From JAEMQF01 sp963850525 (GTDB lineage Bacteria; Pseudomonadota; Gammaproteobacteria; Burkholderiales; Burkholderiaceae_C): a stretch of 64,000 nucleotides of DNA. A program made the position numbers and the translations under genes. Below, in pieces: positions 53,375 through 63,404 of the stretch. The notes below the pieces were generated by a model. The model searched no databases and was not told the DNA's origin. It worked only from the letters and a program-made list of their open reading frames with translations. The DNA lies in NCBI GenBank assembly GCA_963850525.1, contig CAWKLQ010000004.1:310001-374000 (forward strand), given 5' to 3'. Every line of letters starts with the position of its first letter. Position 1 is the first letter of the stretch.

Positions 53375-53404
53375 ACCCCAATGCTTGAAGCGAAGGAGAC
53401 TGTC

Positions 53405-54163
53405 ATGACACGCCGAACTTGGATCGCGCTGTACGTCGCCACGGTGCTCATCGCCGTGCTCGGCGCGAGCACCGTGCAAGCGGCGCCCGACGTCGCGACG
53501 CTGTTGCGCACCGCGGACCGCTACCGCAGCGGCGAGGCGAATCTGCAAGTCGAGACCGAAGTCAAGGTGCTGAACCGCGACGGCAGCACCGACAAGGAGC
53601 GCCGCTACACCGTGTTCGCCCAGGCGCAGCGCAAATCGCTGGTGCTGATGCGTTCGCCCGCCGAGCAGGGGCAGAAGGTCTTGATGCTCGGCGACGCTTT
53701 CTGGCTGCTGCTGCCCGGCAGCCAGCGTGCGCTGCGCATCACAGCGTCGCAAAAGCTGCTGGGCGACGCGTCCACCGGCGACATCGCGACCTTGAGCTGG
53801 GCGCAGGACTACGCCGCCACCTTGACGGGCGAAGAAACCTGCGCGCCCCAGGCGTGCTGGCACTTGAGCCTGCAGGCGCTGCACAAGGGCTCGAGTTACC
53901 AGCGCATCGAGCTGTGGGTCGGCAAACAACGCGGCGAACCGATTGCTGCCGATCTGTACGTGCAGTCGGACAAACTCGCCAAGCAGGCGCGCTTCGTCTT
54001 CGACCAGGCCGACGCGCCGACGATGGTCACTGAGATGGTGCTGCATGACCGTCTGAGCCACCACAAGGAAACGCGGGTGCGCTACGTGTCGCGCCAGGCC
54101 AAGGTGGTTCCCGAGGCGTGGCTGAATCCGATGTTCCTGGCGCGCAATCCGGCGCTGGAGTAG
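53405..54163 (+). CDS. LolA-like outer membrane lipoprotein-sorting protein
   Basis: A 252-residue exported protein with a signal peptide (about 1-26, ending VQAAP). The mature sequence has alternating hydrophobic beta strands, as in the LolA/LolB fold: LQVETEVKVLNRDG, LVLMRSPAEQGQKVLMLGDAFWLLLPGSQRALRIT and AKVVPEAWLNPMFLARNP. It is of the group annotated as outer membrane lipoprotein-sorting protein, distinct from classical LolA. AAGGAGACTGTC precedes the ATG. The pairing with a Lol-type ABC transporter suggests periplasmic carriage of a hydrophobic cargo. Confidence 0.83.
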   Translation: MTRRTWIALYVATVLIAVLGASTVQAAPDVATLLRTADRYRSGEANLQVETEVKVLNRDGSTDKERRYTVFAQAQRKSLVLMRSPAEQGQKVLMLGDAFWLLLPGSQRALRITASQKLLGDASTGDIATLSWAQDYAATLTGEETCAPQACWHLSLQALHKGSSYQRIELWVGKQRGEPIAADLYVQSDKLAKQARFVFDQADAPTMVTEMVLHDRLSHHKETRVRYVSRQAKVVPEAWLNPMFLARNPALE

Positions 54164-54165
54164 GT

Positions 54166-55500
54166 GTGGCACGACGCCTCAAAATCGCACGCGCGCTGCT
54201 CGCGTGCTGCGGATTGCTCGCACTGTGCATTGCCCTCGCCTCGGGGCCGGCGCAGGCGCAGGAGCAAGGCGACGCGATCGTCGGCGAGTTGCGCGTGCGC
54301 GACGAGGCGCGCACGGCGGGCGACTCCGGCCCGATCGCCGCGGCGAATGCGCTGCGGCCGGGAATCGCACGGCAGGCGACACGTGCGCTCGGGCTCGACG
54401 CTGAAGTGCGCGGCACGTGGCGCGCCGTGTCGACCGGGCCTGCGCGCGCGTCGCTCGCCGGCGCGGCGCTTGTCACCGCCGAACGCCGCGACGTGGGCGA
54501 CTCGCGTGAAACGCAAAGCCGCGCGCGCCTCAACGAAGGATTTGTCGCGGGCGACTTCGGCAATTGGCAGACGAGCGCCGGCAAACGGGTTGTCGCGTGG
54601 GACATCGGCCAAGCGTTTCGGCCAAACGACGTCGTGCAGCAGGAAACACGCCGCACGCTGCTCGCGCTGCCGCAAGAGGGCCGGATGCTGCTTGAAGTGG
54701 AGCGCTACGACGCACAAAGCTCGGGCACCTTGGTGTGGGTCAATCCGCAGCACGCGAATCTCGCAACCGACGCGCAGCGCGGCGCCGACGAGAGTGCCTT
54801 GGCCGTGCGCGGCTACATGCGCGACGCCAGCGCCGACTGGCATGTCTTTGGACGCTGGGGCCGGCACACGCGCGCCAGCGTTGGTGCGGCGCTCGCCTGG
54901 GTCGCGACCGATGAGGTGGAGCTGCACGCGTCGGCGCGGCTCGCGCAACGCCATGACGGCTGGCGCATGGACCCACAGGCGGCGGCCTTGCCGGTCAGCG
55001 CCAATCCCTGGCAGCAAACAACGCTGGGTCGCAACGCGCAAGCTTTGTTGGGTGGCAGCTGGACGGGCGAAGACCAGATCAGCGTGCTGCTCGAATGGTG
55101 GCACGACGGCACCGCGATGGCGGGCCGCGACTGGGATGCATGGCGCCTGCGTTCTGACGCCCTCACTGCCTTTGGCAGCCAGCCCGGCCTGCCACCCAAT
55201 TTGCGGTTGGCCGCGGCGGGCAACCTGGCATGGCAGGCCACGCCATTTGCCGCAGCCAATCTGCGCCGCGACAACGCCTTCGTGCGGCTGGCCTGGCAGC
55301 CGGCGCGCTGGGTCGTCTCGTTGGATGCGCTGATCACGCCGCGCGACCGCGGCCATGTGATCACTGCCGCAGCGCAGCGGCAAGGCGAACACCTTCGCTT
55401 CGACGCGGCGTTGCGCATCTACGGCGGGCCGGCCGACGCGCTGTTGGCGTTGACGCCGCAGCGCCTCGTGCTATCGCTTGCCGCAAGCTCGCGCTTCTGA
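54166..55500 (+). CDS. Candidate outer membrane beta-barrel protein
   Basis: A 444-residue exported protein. The signal peptide is about 1-30 (ALLACCGLLALCIALASGPAQA). The mature chain has no long hydrophobic helices, alternating polar and aromatic strands, and ends in LSLAASSRF, with the terminal Phe typical of barrels recognised by BAM. RLNEGFVAGDFGNWQTSAGKR and VAWDIGQAFRPNDVVQQETR are conserved-looking segments. The GTG start at 54166 is immediately after the preceding stop. It may be the outer membrane end of the same export system. The specific family is unknown. Confidence 0.7.
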   Translation: MARRLKIARALLACCGLLALCIALASGPAQAQEQGDAIVGELRVRDEARTAGDSGPIAAANALRPGIARQATRALGLDAEVRGTWRAVSTGPARASLAGAALVTAERRDVGDSRETQSRARLNEGFVAGDFGNWQTSAGKRVVAWDIGQAFRPNDVVQQETRRTLLALPQEGRMLLEVERYDAQSSGTLVWVNPQHANLATDAQRGADESALAVRGYMRDASADWHVFGRWGRHTRASVGAALAWVATDEVELHASARLAQRHDGWRMDPQAAALPVSANPWQQTTLGRNAQALLGGSWTGEDQISVLLEWWHDGTAMAGRDWDAWRLRSDALTAFGSQPGLPPNLRLAAAGNLAWQATPFAAANLRRDNAFVRLAWQPARWVVSLDALITPRDRGHVITAAAQRQGEHLRFDAALRIYGGPADALLALTPQRLVLSLAASSRF

Positions 55501-55530
55501 CGGCGCGCGGTTGCGAGGCCCTGCCGCACA

Positions 55531-56676
55531 ATGATGAATCGCCACAGCGCGCCGGCCTCGCACCGGTCTGTCACCACCGTGTCGCCCCCGACGAGCGTCG
55601 ACTCCACGCGCAGCCGTGCCGCACTGTTTGGCCTGCATTTCGTGCAGGCCTTCGGCTTCAACTGCGTGCTGTGGCTGCTGCAGGTGGTCGCCATGCCCGG
55701 CGACTGGGGTAACAAGTTCGTCTACTCGCAGGCGATCGGCCTGAGCATTTGGGCCATCATCGACTTCGGGCGCATCGGCTTGGGCACCGATCCGCAACGC
55801 GGTTGGCCGAGTGCGCCGCGCACGGTGGCCCTGGTGCTGGTGGGCATAGTCGGCGGCTTTGCGCTGGGCACGACCCTCGGTGACGCGTACTCCGGTGCCT
55901 CCACCTGGGAATTGTGGTCGACCGCGCCGCGCCGCCTTGCCGCCACGCTCGCAGGCACGGTGTTTGCCGCGAGCGTGGCGATCTACTTTTTCCATAGCCG
56001 CGGCCGCGCAGCGCAGCAACGCGCGCAACTCGCTGCGACTGAACGCGACGCGACGCTGGCCAAACTGACGCTGTTGCAGTCGCAACTCGAACCGCACATG
56101 CTGTTCAACACGCTTGCGAACTTGCGCGTGCTCATCGCCGTGGACGCGCCACGCGCGCAGGCAATGCTGGACCGCCTCATCGCCTACCTGCGCGCCACCC
56201 TCAGCGCGTCGCGCAGCAGCGCGCACGCATTGGCGGCCGAGTTCGAGCGTGTTGACGACTTCTTGGCGCTGATGACGGTGCGCATGGGCGAGCGCCTGCG
56301 CAGCCGGCTCACGCTTCCGGACGAACTGCGCGAGCTGGCGGTGCCGCCGCTGCTGCTGCAACCGCTCGTGGAGAACGCCGTGAAACACGGCCTGGAGCCG
56401 AAGGTCGAAGGCGGACGCATCGAAGTCAGTGCGCAGCGTGTTGGCGCGCTGCTGCACTTGACGGTGCGCGATACCGGCGTCGGGCTGATGAACACGGCCG
56501 CGGCTGCGCCCGGCGCCGTGGCGCCAGCCCCCACCGCCTTCGGCTTGAGTCAGGTGCGCGAACGCCTGCACGTGTTGTACGGCGAGCGAGCCGGGTTGAC
56601 GCTGCAAGCCGCAAGCGACGCCGAAGGCGGCGTGCTGGCGCGAATCACGCTGCCACTGGTCGACGTGAAGCCGTGA
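55531..56676 (+). CDS. LytS-type sensor histidine kinase
   Basis: A 381-residue membrane kinase of the His_kinase (LytS/YehU) family. The N-terminal half has four predicted helices (about 32-55, 65-85, 95-115, 132-152). LQSQLEPHMLFNTLANLRVLI contains the phosphorylated His, ALLVENAVKHGLEPK-like (here PLVENAVKHGLEPK) is the N box, and GLSQVRERL is the G region. It is 30 bases after the barrel gene and overlaps the next gene, so it probably belongs to the same transcript. Confidence 0.92.
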   Translation: MMNRHSAPASHRSVTTVSPPTSVDSTRSRAALFGLHFVQAFGFNCVLWLLQVVAMPGDWGNKFVYSQAIGLSIWAIIDFGRIGLGTDPQRGWPSAPRTVALVLVGIVGGFALGTTLGDAYSGASTWELWSTAPRRLAATLAGTVFAASVAIYFFHSRGRAAQQRAQLAATERDATLAKLTLLQSQLEPHMLFNTLANLRVLIAVDAPRAQAMLDRLIAYLRATLSASRSSAHALAAEFERVDDFLALMTVRMGERLRSRLTLPDELRELAVPPLLLQPLVENAVKHGLEPKVEGGRIEVSAQRVGALLHLTVRDTGVGLMNTAAAAPGAVAPAPTAFGLSQVRERLHVLYGERAGLTLQAASDAEGGVLARITLPLVDVKP

Positions 56677-57488
56677 TGACCGCGCCCACCGCCCTCATCG
56701 CCGAAGACGAACCGCTGCTTGCGCAGGCCTTGCAGGCCGATCTGGCGCGGATGTGGCCCGAGTTGCGCGTGATTGCCAACGTCGGGGATGGGGCTCAGGC
56801 GCTGCAGCAAACGCTGACGCTGCAACCGACACTGTGTTTCCTCGACATCCGCATGCCCGCGCTGAGCGGCCTGGACGTGGCGCAGGCCTTGGCCGAAGAC
56901 TGGCCGGAGGCGGGGCAAAGCAGCGCCGGCGACTTTCCGCTGCTCGTCTTCATCACGGCCTACGACGAATACGCGGTCAAGGCGTTCGAGGCGCAGGCGG
57001 TCGACTACCTGCTCAAGCCGGTGCAGCCGGAACGGCTCGCGCTTTGCTGCGAGCGCTTGCGGGGCCGCCTGGCGCAGCGCACGCCGCTCGTCTTGAATCA
57101 GGCGGTCGAGCAATTGCGCGCGCTGCTCGGGCCCAGCGGCGTCGCAACAAACCCGTCCGGGCCCAAGCTCGACGTGCTCCAGGCGGGCGTGGGCGCGACG
57201 GTGCACCTGGTGCCTATCGACGAGGTGATCTATTTCGAGGCGGCGGACAAATACCTGCGGATCATCACCGCCGAGCGCGAACACCTGATTCGCCTGTCGC
57301 TGCGCGAACTGATGCCGCAACTCGATGCGCAGCGTTTTTGGCAGGTGCACCGCGGCCTGGTCGTGCAGGCGCGCTGCATAACCAGCGCAACGCGCGAAGA
57401 GTCGGGGCGGGTGCTGCTCACGCTGCGTGGCCGCACTGAAAAACTCAGCGTGAGCCGCCTCTACGCGCACCTCTTCAAGGCGATGTAG
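56676..57488 (+). CDS. LytTR-type response regulator
   Basis: A 270-residue regulator with a receiver domain (AEDEPLLAQAL, acceptor Asp in LCFLDIRMPALSG) and a C-terminal LytTR DNA-binding domain (HLVPIDEVIYFEAADKYLRIITAEREHLIRLSLRELMPQL). A short insertion (about 72-85) breaks the receiver after the beta-3 strand. The ATG at 56676 was used; GTG at 56673 is an alternative. It overlaps the kinase gene by one base. It probably controls the nearby envelope export operon, but that is inference from position. Confidence 0.93.
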   Translation: MTAPTALIAEDEPLLAQALQADLARMWPELRVIANVGDGAQALQQTLTLQPTLCFLDIRMPALSGLDVAQALAEDWPEAGQSSAGDFPLLVFITAYDEYAVKAFEAQAVDYLLKPVQPERLALCCERLRGRLAQRTPLVLNQAVEQLRALLGPSGVATNPSGPKLDVLQAGVGATVHLVPIDEVIYFEAADKYLRIITAEREHLIRLSLRELMPQLDAQRFWQVHRGLVVQARCITSATREESGRVLLTLRGRTEKLSVSRLYAHLFKAM

Positions 57489-57503
57489 GCGCGGCGCGCC
57501 GGA

Positions 57504-58112
57504 TCAGCGCTGCGCCGTGAGCCAGTGCGTCGTGAACTCCGCCAGGTCCTGGTGCACCGACTTGACGAGCTGCTGCATCTCGTCGCCCGTGTTCGGGCTG
57601 CCGTTGGGCGCGCGCAGCACCAGCGCCGTGTGCACGTGTTCGGGAATTCCGCGCAGGTAAGGCAAGTAGTCGTCGACGAAGGCGATCGGGTTCAGTTCTT
57701 CGATCGCGTCCGCCTTGGGGCTGCGCTCGCCGGTCGCGTTGCCGGTGGCGATGACACGCTCGATCGGAAAGTCCAGGTCGCGCAAATTGCGCAGGCGCGC
57801 CGGCCCGTGTTCGTGCTCGAGCGCCGACACGCAAACCAACTCGAACCCCGCTCCGACGAGGCGGTGACACGCGTCGACGGCGCCGGGCAGCGCCGGACAC
57901 GTGGCCCAGAAATGTTCGTCGAACTGGATGCGGAACTGGGCGCGTCGCGTTGCGTCCAGGCGCTCGACGTCCCAGCGGTCGATCGGCCAGTAGGCGAGCG
58001 GGTCGCGCTCGCGCGGGTAGGCGCCGAAGGCACGCTGCCACGCGCTCGCGTACGCGAGATGAAAGTCGAGCAGGACGCCGTCGGCGTCCAGGGCGATCAA
58101 CGGTCTGCGCAT
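57504..58112 (-). CDS. HAD superfamily hydrolase
   Basis: A 202-residue HAD phosphatase-like protein. Motif I is LDADGVLLDFHLAY, followed by a cap of about 80 residues; motif II VCVSAL is near 90, and motif III/IV are SPKADAIEEL and FVDDYLPY. It probably dephosphorylates a small metabolite; the substrate is unknown. It is convergent with the LytTR gene and 27 bases beyond the methyltransferase gene on the same strand. Confidence 0.82.
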   Translation of the reverse strand: MRRPLIALDADGVLLDFHLAYASAWQRAFGAYPRERDPLAYWPIDRWDVERLDATRRAQFRIQFDEHFWATCPALPGAVDACHRLVGAGFELVCVSALEHEHGPARLRNLRDLDFPIERVIATGNATGERSPKADAIEELNPIAFVDDYLPYLRGIPEHVHTALVLRAPNGSPNTGDEMQQLVKSVHQDLAEFTTHWLTAQR

Positions 58113-58139
58113 CGGGTTGGCACTGGTTTTCGAAAAGCT

Positions 58140-59453
58140 TTACGGCGCTGCCGGCGCGCGCGTTGCCCGCGCTGAACCGGCGACCAGGTCGAAGCGGAAC
58201 AGGCGGCATTCGATCGGCCCGTTCCACAGCGGCACGCGGCGCGACTCTTTCAAGCGCATCGATCCGGGCAGCTTCATGTCGGGGCTGAGCACGTAGGCGG
58301 TCCAGCCGGCGGGGTGCGCGGTGTAGGCGCGCTTCCAGTGGCTCGCCAGGCGCGCAAAAAAGTCCGACGGTGCGCTGCGGTTGTCGGCCTCGAGCGGCGG
58401 CGAGCTCGGCGCACCACGGGGTGAAGGCGCGCTGAAAGTGTCGCCCGCATTGGCGCGTGCCGCCTTGCCGAGCGCGTCGATGCGTTCGCCATAGGGTGGG
58501 TTCAGCATCAAAGTGCCCGGCAGGTCCGGCGGCAGGTCGGGTGCCGGGCGCTCCAGTGCGTCGCCGCCGTTGAACTGGATGGCGCCGTGCACGCCGGCGC
58601 GCTGCGCGTTGCGCCGCGCAAAGTCGACCATGCGAAACGACACGTCGCTTGCGAAAATGGGCACGCTGCTTTCATGAACTGCCGCCTGCGCGAGGCTTTG
58701 GCGGCGTTGCCAATCGGCGCGGTGTTCGGCAGTGCAAAACGGCAACTGCTGCTGGAAGGCGAAGCGGCGCTTCAATCCCGGGGCGATGCCGCAGGCGATT
58801 TGTGCGGCCTCGATGGCGATCGTTCCCGAGCCGCAGCACGGGTCGTGCAGCGCGCCGCCTGCCTGCGCCGTGCCGCGCCAACCGGCGGCGGCGAGCAGCG
58901 CTGCGGCCAGGGTCTCCTTGAGCGGCGCGTCGCCCACGTCTTCGCGCCAGCCGCGTTTGAAGAGCGGCTCGCCCGAGCTGTCGACGTAGAGCGTCGCGTC
59001 GTGTTCGTCCAGGTGCAGCAGCAAGGGCAGGTCCGGCTGCGAGGTGTCGACATTGGGTCGCTCTCCGGTCAGCTCGCGCAATTGGTCGCACACCGCGTCC
59101 TTGATGCGCAAGGCGGCGAAGTTCAGGCTCTTCAACGGGCAGCGATGCGCTGTGGTGTCCACACGCAAGGTGTGGCGCGGCGAGATCCACGTCGCCCAGT
59201 CGACGCCGAGCGCCAGCTCGTACAGGTCGGTCTCGTCGCGATAGGGCCCGGCGGCGACTTGAATCAAAACGCGCTGCGCCAGGCGGCTGCCCAGGTTCAG
59301 TGCCATCACGTCGCCCACCGAGCCGGGCAAGGCCACGCCGCCACGCTGACTGCGCACCGCAGCGTGCGGCAGCAGGCGCTGCACCTCCTGCGCGAGCAGG
59401 CCTTCGACGCCGGCGGCGCAGGGCAGGAACAGGGGTTGGGTCGCGGCGGGCAT
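58140..59453 (-). CDS. THUMP-domain 23S rRNA methyltransferase, RlmL N-half type
   Basis: A 437-residue enzyme. The N-terminal THUMP domain (about 45-160) contains GVEGLLAQEVQRLL and ANLGSRLAQRVLIQ-like elements, and the C-terminal UPF0020 methyltransferase domain has DPCCGSGTIAIEAAQIA and NPPYGERI, the SAM and catalytic motifs. It matches the N-terminal half of E. coli RlmL, which makes m2G2445; the RlmK half is absent. The insertion PSPRGAPSSPP near 350 is disordered. It is near rpoN on the same strand. Confidence 0.88.
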   Translation of the reverse strand: MPAATQPLFLPCAAGVEGLLAQEVQRLLPHAAVRSQRGGVALPGSVGDVMALNLGSRLAQRVLIQVAAGPYRDETDLYELALGVDWATWISPRHTLRVDTTAHRCPLKSLNFAALRIKDAVCDQLRELTGERPNVDTSQPDLPLLLHLDEHDATLYVDSSGEPLFKRGWREDVGDAPLKETLAAALLAAAGWRGTAQAGGALHDPCCGSGTIAIEAAQIACGIAPGLKRRFAFQQQLPFCTAEHRADWQRRQSLAQAAVHESSVPIFASDVSFRMVDFARRNAQRAGVHGAIQFNGGDALERPAPDLPPDLPGTLMLNPPYGERIDALGKAARANAGDTFSAPSPRGAPSSPPLEADNRSAPSDFFARLASHWKRAYTAHPAGWTAYVLSPDMKLPGSMRLKESRRVPLWNGPIECRLFRFDLVAGSARATRAPAAP

Positions 59454-59501
59454 CAGTTGATTGACTCGGCAGGCTTGATCTCGCGAGGCTGGTCGATGCG
59501 G

Positions 59502-61058
59502 CTACAGCGCACGCCGCAAGTTCGTCGGCGCGATGCGCAGCGCCTCGCGGTACTTGGCGACGGTGCGACGCGCGACCTGAATGCCCTGCTCCTCGAGCAT
59601 CTGCGCGAGCTGGCTGTCCGACAGCGGCTTGGCCGAGTCTTCGGCGCCGACGAGTTGTTTGATGAGCGCGCGCACCGCTGTGCTCGACGCGTTACCGCCG
59701 GCTTCGGTATTAAGCGACGAGCCGAAGAAGTACTTGAGCTCGAAGGTTCCGTAGGGCGTGGCCATGTACTTGGCCGTCGTCACGCGTGAAATCGTCGATT
59801 CGTGCAGGCCCAGTTCGTCGGCAATCTCGCGCAGCACGAGCGGCTTCATCGCGATCGCGCCGTGCGCGAGAAAGCCTTTTTGGCGCTCGACGATCGCTTG
59901 CGAGACGCGCCGGATCGTGTCGAAGCGCTGCATGATGTTTTTCATGAACCAGCGCGCTTCCTGGAGCCGTGAGTTCAAGCCGGCGCCCGCGCCGTTCGGC
60001 GCTGCGGTTCCGCTGGGCGCCCCGCGTGCGCCGCGCGGCTGGCGAATCGCGTTGGCGTACATGTCGTTGATTCGCAGGCGCGGCATCACGTCGGCGTTGA
60101 GCAGCACTTTCCAGCCGCGCCCGGACTTCTGCACGAACACGTCGGGAACGATGACCAGGCTTTCGGCGTCGGCAAACTGGCGGCCCGGCTTGGGCTCGAG
60201 CGTCTTGATGAGCGCCTGCGCCTGCTTCAGCAGTTCCTCGTCGGCGCCGGTCGCGGCGAGCAGCTTCTTCGTGTCGCGCCGCGCCAGCAGGTCGAGATGC
60301 TGTTTGCAGATGATGATGGCCACGGCCTGCACTTCGCTGCGCGGCAGTTGGCGCAGCTGCAGCGTCAGGCATTCGATCAGGTCGCGTGCGCCCACACCGC
60401 ACGGCTCCATGCTTTGCACCCACCGCAAACCGCATTGCAGGCGCGCCGTCAGGTCTTCGAGCTGTTCCAGCGTGGCCTGCGGCCCCGCGAGCTGCGCAGC
60501 GATCTCTTCCAGCGGGTCGGCAAGATAGCCGTCGTCGTTCAGCGATTCGATCAGCACCCGCACCGACGCCGCGTCTTCGGGGTTCAGGCGCATGCCACGC
60601 AGCTGCTCGCGCAAGTGCTCTTGCAGGCTGAGTGCGGAGCGGTCGCGCTCCTGGCTCTCGAACTCGTCGCCGTCGCTGTTCGCGCTCGACTTTCCCGGGG
60701 TCTCGCGGATGCCGTCGAAGTCTTCGCCTTCGGTGCCGTTTTCCCAGTCGTCGCGTTCCGTCGCACCGGCCTCTGCGCCGTCGATTTCGCGCACCTCGTC
60801 GCCCGCGTCGGCAGCGGCGTCGCCGGCGCGCTCGGTTTCGCGTTCTCCGGCGCGCTCGGCCGGTGTGCTGCGCTCGCTCATGGGTTCGGCGGGCGCTGCG
60901 CTGTCCTCGTCAACTTCGAGAAAGGGGTTCTGTTCGAGCATTTGCTCGACTTCCTTCTGCAACTCCAGTGTGGAGAGCTGCAGCAGCCGAATCGACTGCT
61001 GCAACTGCGGCGTCAGCGCCAGGTGCTGCGACAGGCGGACCTGCAACGACTGCTTCAT
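59502..61058 (-). CDS. rpoN: RNA polymerase sigma-54 factor
   Basis: A 518-residue sigma-54 factor. Region I is glutamine- and leucine-rich (MKQSLQVRLSQHLALTPQLQQSIRLLQLSTLELQKEVEQ), region II is a long acidic stretch (about 60-140), and region III carries the core-binding domain with LQEHLREQLRG, the HTH near 385-410, and the C-terminal RpoN box ARRTVAKYRE. It requires enhancer-binding ATPases for initiation. It lies directly after lptB in the usual lptA-lptB-rpoN order. A matching -24/-12 element is seen upstream of prkA. Confidence 0.97.
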   Translation of the reverse strand: MKQSLQVRLSQHLALTPQLQQSIRLLQLSTLELQKEVEQMLEQNPFLEVDEDSAAPAEPMSERSTPAERAGERETERAGDAAADAGDEVREIDGAEAGATERDDWENGTEGEDFDGIRETPGKSSANSDGDEFESQERDRSALSLQEHLREQLRGMRLNPEDAASVRVLIESLNDDGYLADPLEEIAAQLAGPQATLEQLEDLTARLQCGLRWVQSMEPCGVGARDLIECLTLQLRQLPRSEVQAVAIIICKQHLDLLARRDTKKLLAATGADEELLKQAQALIKTLEPKPGRQFADAESLVIVPDVFVQKSGRGWKVLLNADVMPRLRINDMYANAIRQPRGARGAPSGTAAPNGAGAGLNSRLQEARWFMKNIMQRFDTIRRVSQAIVERQKGFLAHGAIAMKPLVLREIADELGLHESTISRVTTAKYMATPYGTFELKYFFGSSLNTEAGGNASSTAVRALIKQLVGAEDSAKPLSDSQLAQMLEEQGIQVARRTVAKYREALRIAPTNLRRAL

Positions 61059-61065
61059 CGCGCGG

Positions 61066-61841
<776 letters not shown>

Positions 61842-61845
<4 letters not shown>

Positions 61846-62534
61846 CGAGGCGCCCCGCTCAGCGCCGGACTCAATTTGAGCGGTGCCGCGGCTGCCGACG
61901 CCGCCGCGCCCGGCGCCGAAGCCGCCTCGAGCGCGGCGCGCGAGCCCTCGCGCGGCGTGAGCACGGCGCGCACTCGGCCGCCCCCCGGATTGCTGGCCGT
62001 GGCGGGCGCACCGCCCGAGACGTTGAAGACCTCGCTCAGGCTGTCGTAGCTCACCAGCTGGCCGGAAATCTCGTCTGCGACCTGGGCACCGCGCAGGCGC
62101 CGCACCGACGCGTTGCCGATGAACTTGATGACGTTCGCCTTGCCGTCAACCTCCAGACGCTCGGCCTCGCCTTCGATGGTTTCGTCGACGTCGTCGCGCT
62201 TTTGCCGAAACGTCGCCGGCCGTCCCGCACCGCCCAGCGCGAGCGCCGAGTGATAGCCCTCGGGCGTCTCGCGAACCTCGATGCGCGCCGCGCGGATCAG
62301 CATCGTGCCCTTGGTGACGACGACGTTGCCGTTGAACACGACAAACTGGTTCAGCAAGTCGATCTTGCCCGGCTGATCCGACTCGACGTGCAGTGGCTTC
62401 AGCCGGTCGGCGCGTTCCGCCATGGCGCCGCTTGCCAATCCCGCGCTCAGCGCGAGCAACAGAGCGTGGCCGAGCCCGCAGCGGCGGCGATTCGCGGCAC
62501 GTCTGAAGAAGCCGAGGAAACAAGAAAAATTCAT
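61842..62534 (-). CDS. lptA: LPS transport periplasmic protein LptA
   Basis: A 230-residue periplasmic protein that bridges LptC and LptD. The signal peptide (about 1-40) includes a basic stretch RRAANRRRCG and a hydrophobic LLLALSAGLASG, ending AMAER. The jellyroll shows PLHVESDQPGKIDLLNQFVVFNGNVVVTKGTMLIRAARIEV. The C-terminal about 40 residues are alanine-rich and variable. lptC, which normally precedes it, is 19 kb away on the other strand. Confidence 0.93.
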
Positions 62535-62612
62535 AAGGCACGAAACTTGCAGAACATTCTAGTCCCGGGTTTTCGCGCCCTGGCCTTCTACGCGTGCCCA
62601 GGACCACCGATC

Positions 62613-62632
62613 AAGCCGCGAGCGCGCGGCTT
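62613..62632 (-). terminator. Terminator-like hairpin after dsbA
   Basis: AAGCCGCG and CGCGGCTT form a perfect eight-base-pair stem with a four-base loop, 17 bases past the dsbA stop. It lacks a T-run, so termination would be partial. It separates dsbA from lptA. Confidence 0.45.
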
Positions 62633-62649
62633 GCATCACGCTGCGGGTC

Positions 62650-63303
62650 TCAGGAGCCGGTGCGCAGTCGCTTGAGCAGCGAATCCACCACCGCCAGCGA
62701 CCGATCGTTCGACCCGGCGAGGCTGCCCGACGTGTAGAAGCGCCCCTGCACACCCAGGGCAGGAACGCCGTCGATCTTGTAGCCCTCGGACAACTGGTGC
62801 GCCTGGCGCGCTTTGGTCTGTACCGAGAACGAATTGAAGACGTCGAGGAATTTGGCGCCGTCCACGCCGTTCTTGCTGACAAAGGCCGAGATCTCGGCGG
62901 GCTTGTCGAGCGCCTGGCGTTCGTTGTGCATGGCGTAGAAGACCTTGCGATGCAAGGTCGCGACGAGCCCCATGGTCTCGATCGCGAAGTACAGGCGCTG
63001 GTGCGTGCCGTGCGGCTCCGGGCGGAACGCGACCGGTGCGCGCCGGAACACGACGTCGGCAGGCAGGGTTTTGGTCCACGCCTCCAGGGCCGGCTCGAAC
63101 TCGTTGCAATGCGGGCAGCCGTACCAGAAGAACTCGACGACTTCGAGCTTGCCGTGTGTCGGCGCGGGCAGCGGCTGGCTCAAGCGGACGTAATGCGTGC
63201 CCTCGACCGGGCCGCCCTGGGCGAATGCCGGTGGAGCAGCGACCAGGCCGGCGCCGGTCAGTGAGGCACCCAGCAGGCTGGCGGAAAAATTACGGCGTTT
63301 CAT
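62650..63303 (-). CDS. dsbA: Thiol:disulfide interchange protein DsbA
   Basis: A 217-residue periplasmic oxidase that forms disulfides in exported proteins. The signal peptide is about 1-29 (ending AFAQG), with the basic start MKRRNF. The active site is WYGCPHCNEF (Cys63-Cys66), and the cis-proline loop is DGVPALGVQG. The about 170 residues between form the helical insert. The ATG is at 63303. The SPOR-domain gene lies 101 bases upstream on the same strand, the usual neighbourhood in Burkholderiales. Confidence 0.94.
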   Translation of the reverse strand: MKRRNFSASLLGASLTGAGLVAAPPAFAQGGPVEGTHYVRLSQPLPAPTHGKLEVVEFFWYGCPHCNEFEPALEAWTKTLPADVVFRRAPVAFRPEPHGTHQRLYFAIETMGLVATLHRKVFYAMHNERQALDKPAEISAFVSKNGVDGAKFLDVFNSFSVQTKARQAHQLSEGYKIDGVPALGVQGRFYTSGSLAGSNDRSLAVVDSLLKRLRTGS

Positions 63304-63404
63304 GGAGTCAGTCCTCGTCAGTTCAAAAATCGATCAAGTCGCAACTTGCGAGCAACAACAGAGTCGCGACACGTGGATAAAGTTCGCGGGCGGCGCTCAC
63401 TTGT

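Noticed and set aside
51890..54172. Antisense open frame across the ABC permease and LolA-like genes
   Set aside because: The forward genes have clear domains and overlaps; the antisense product is arginine- and histidine-rich without motifs.
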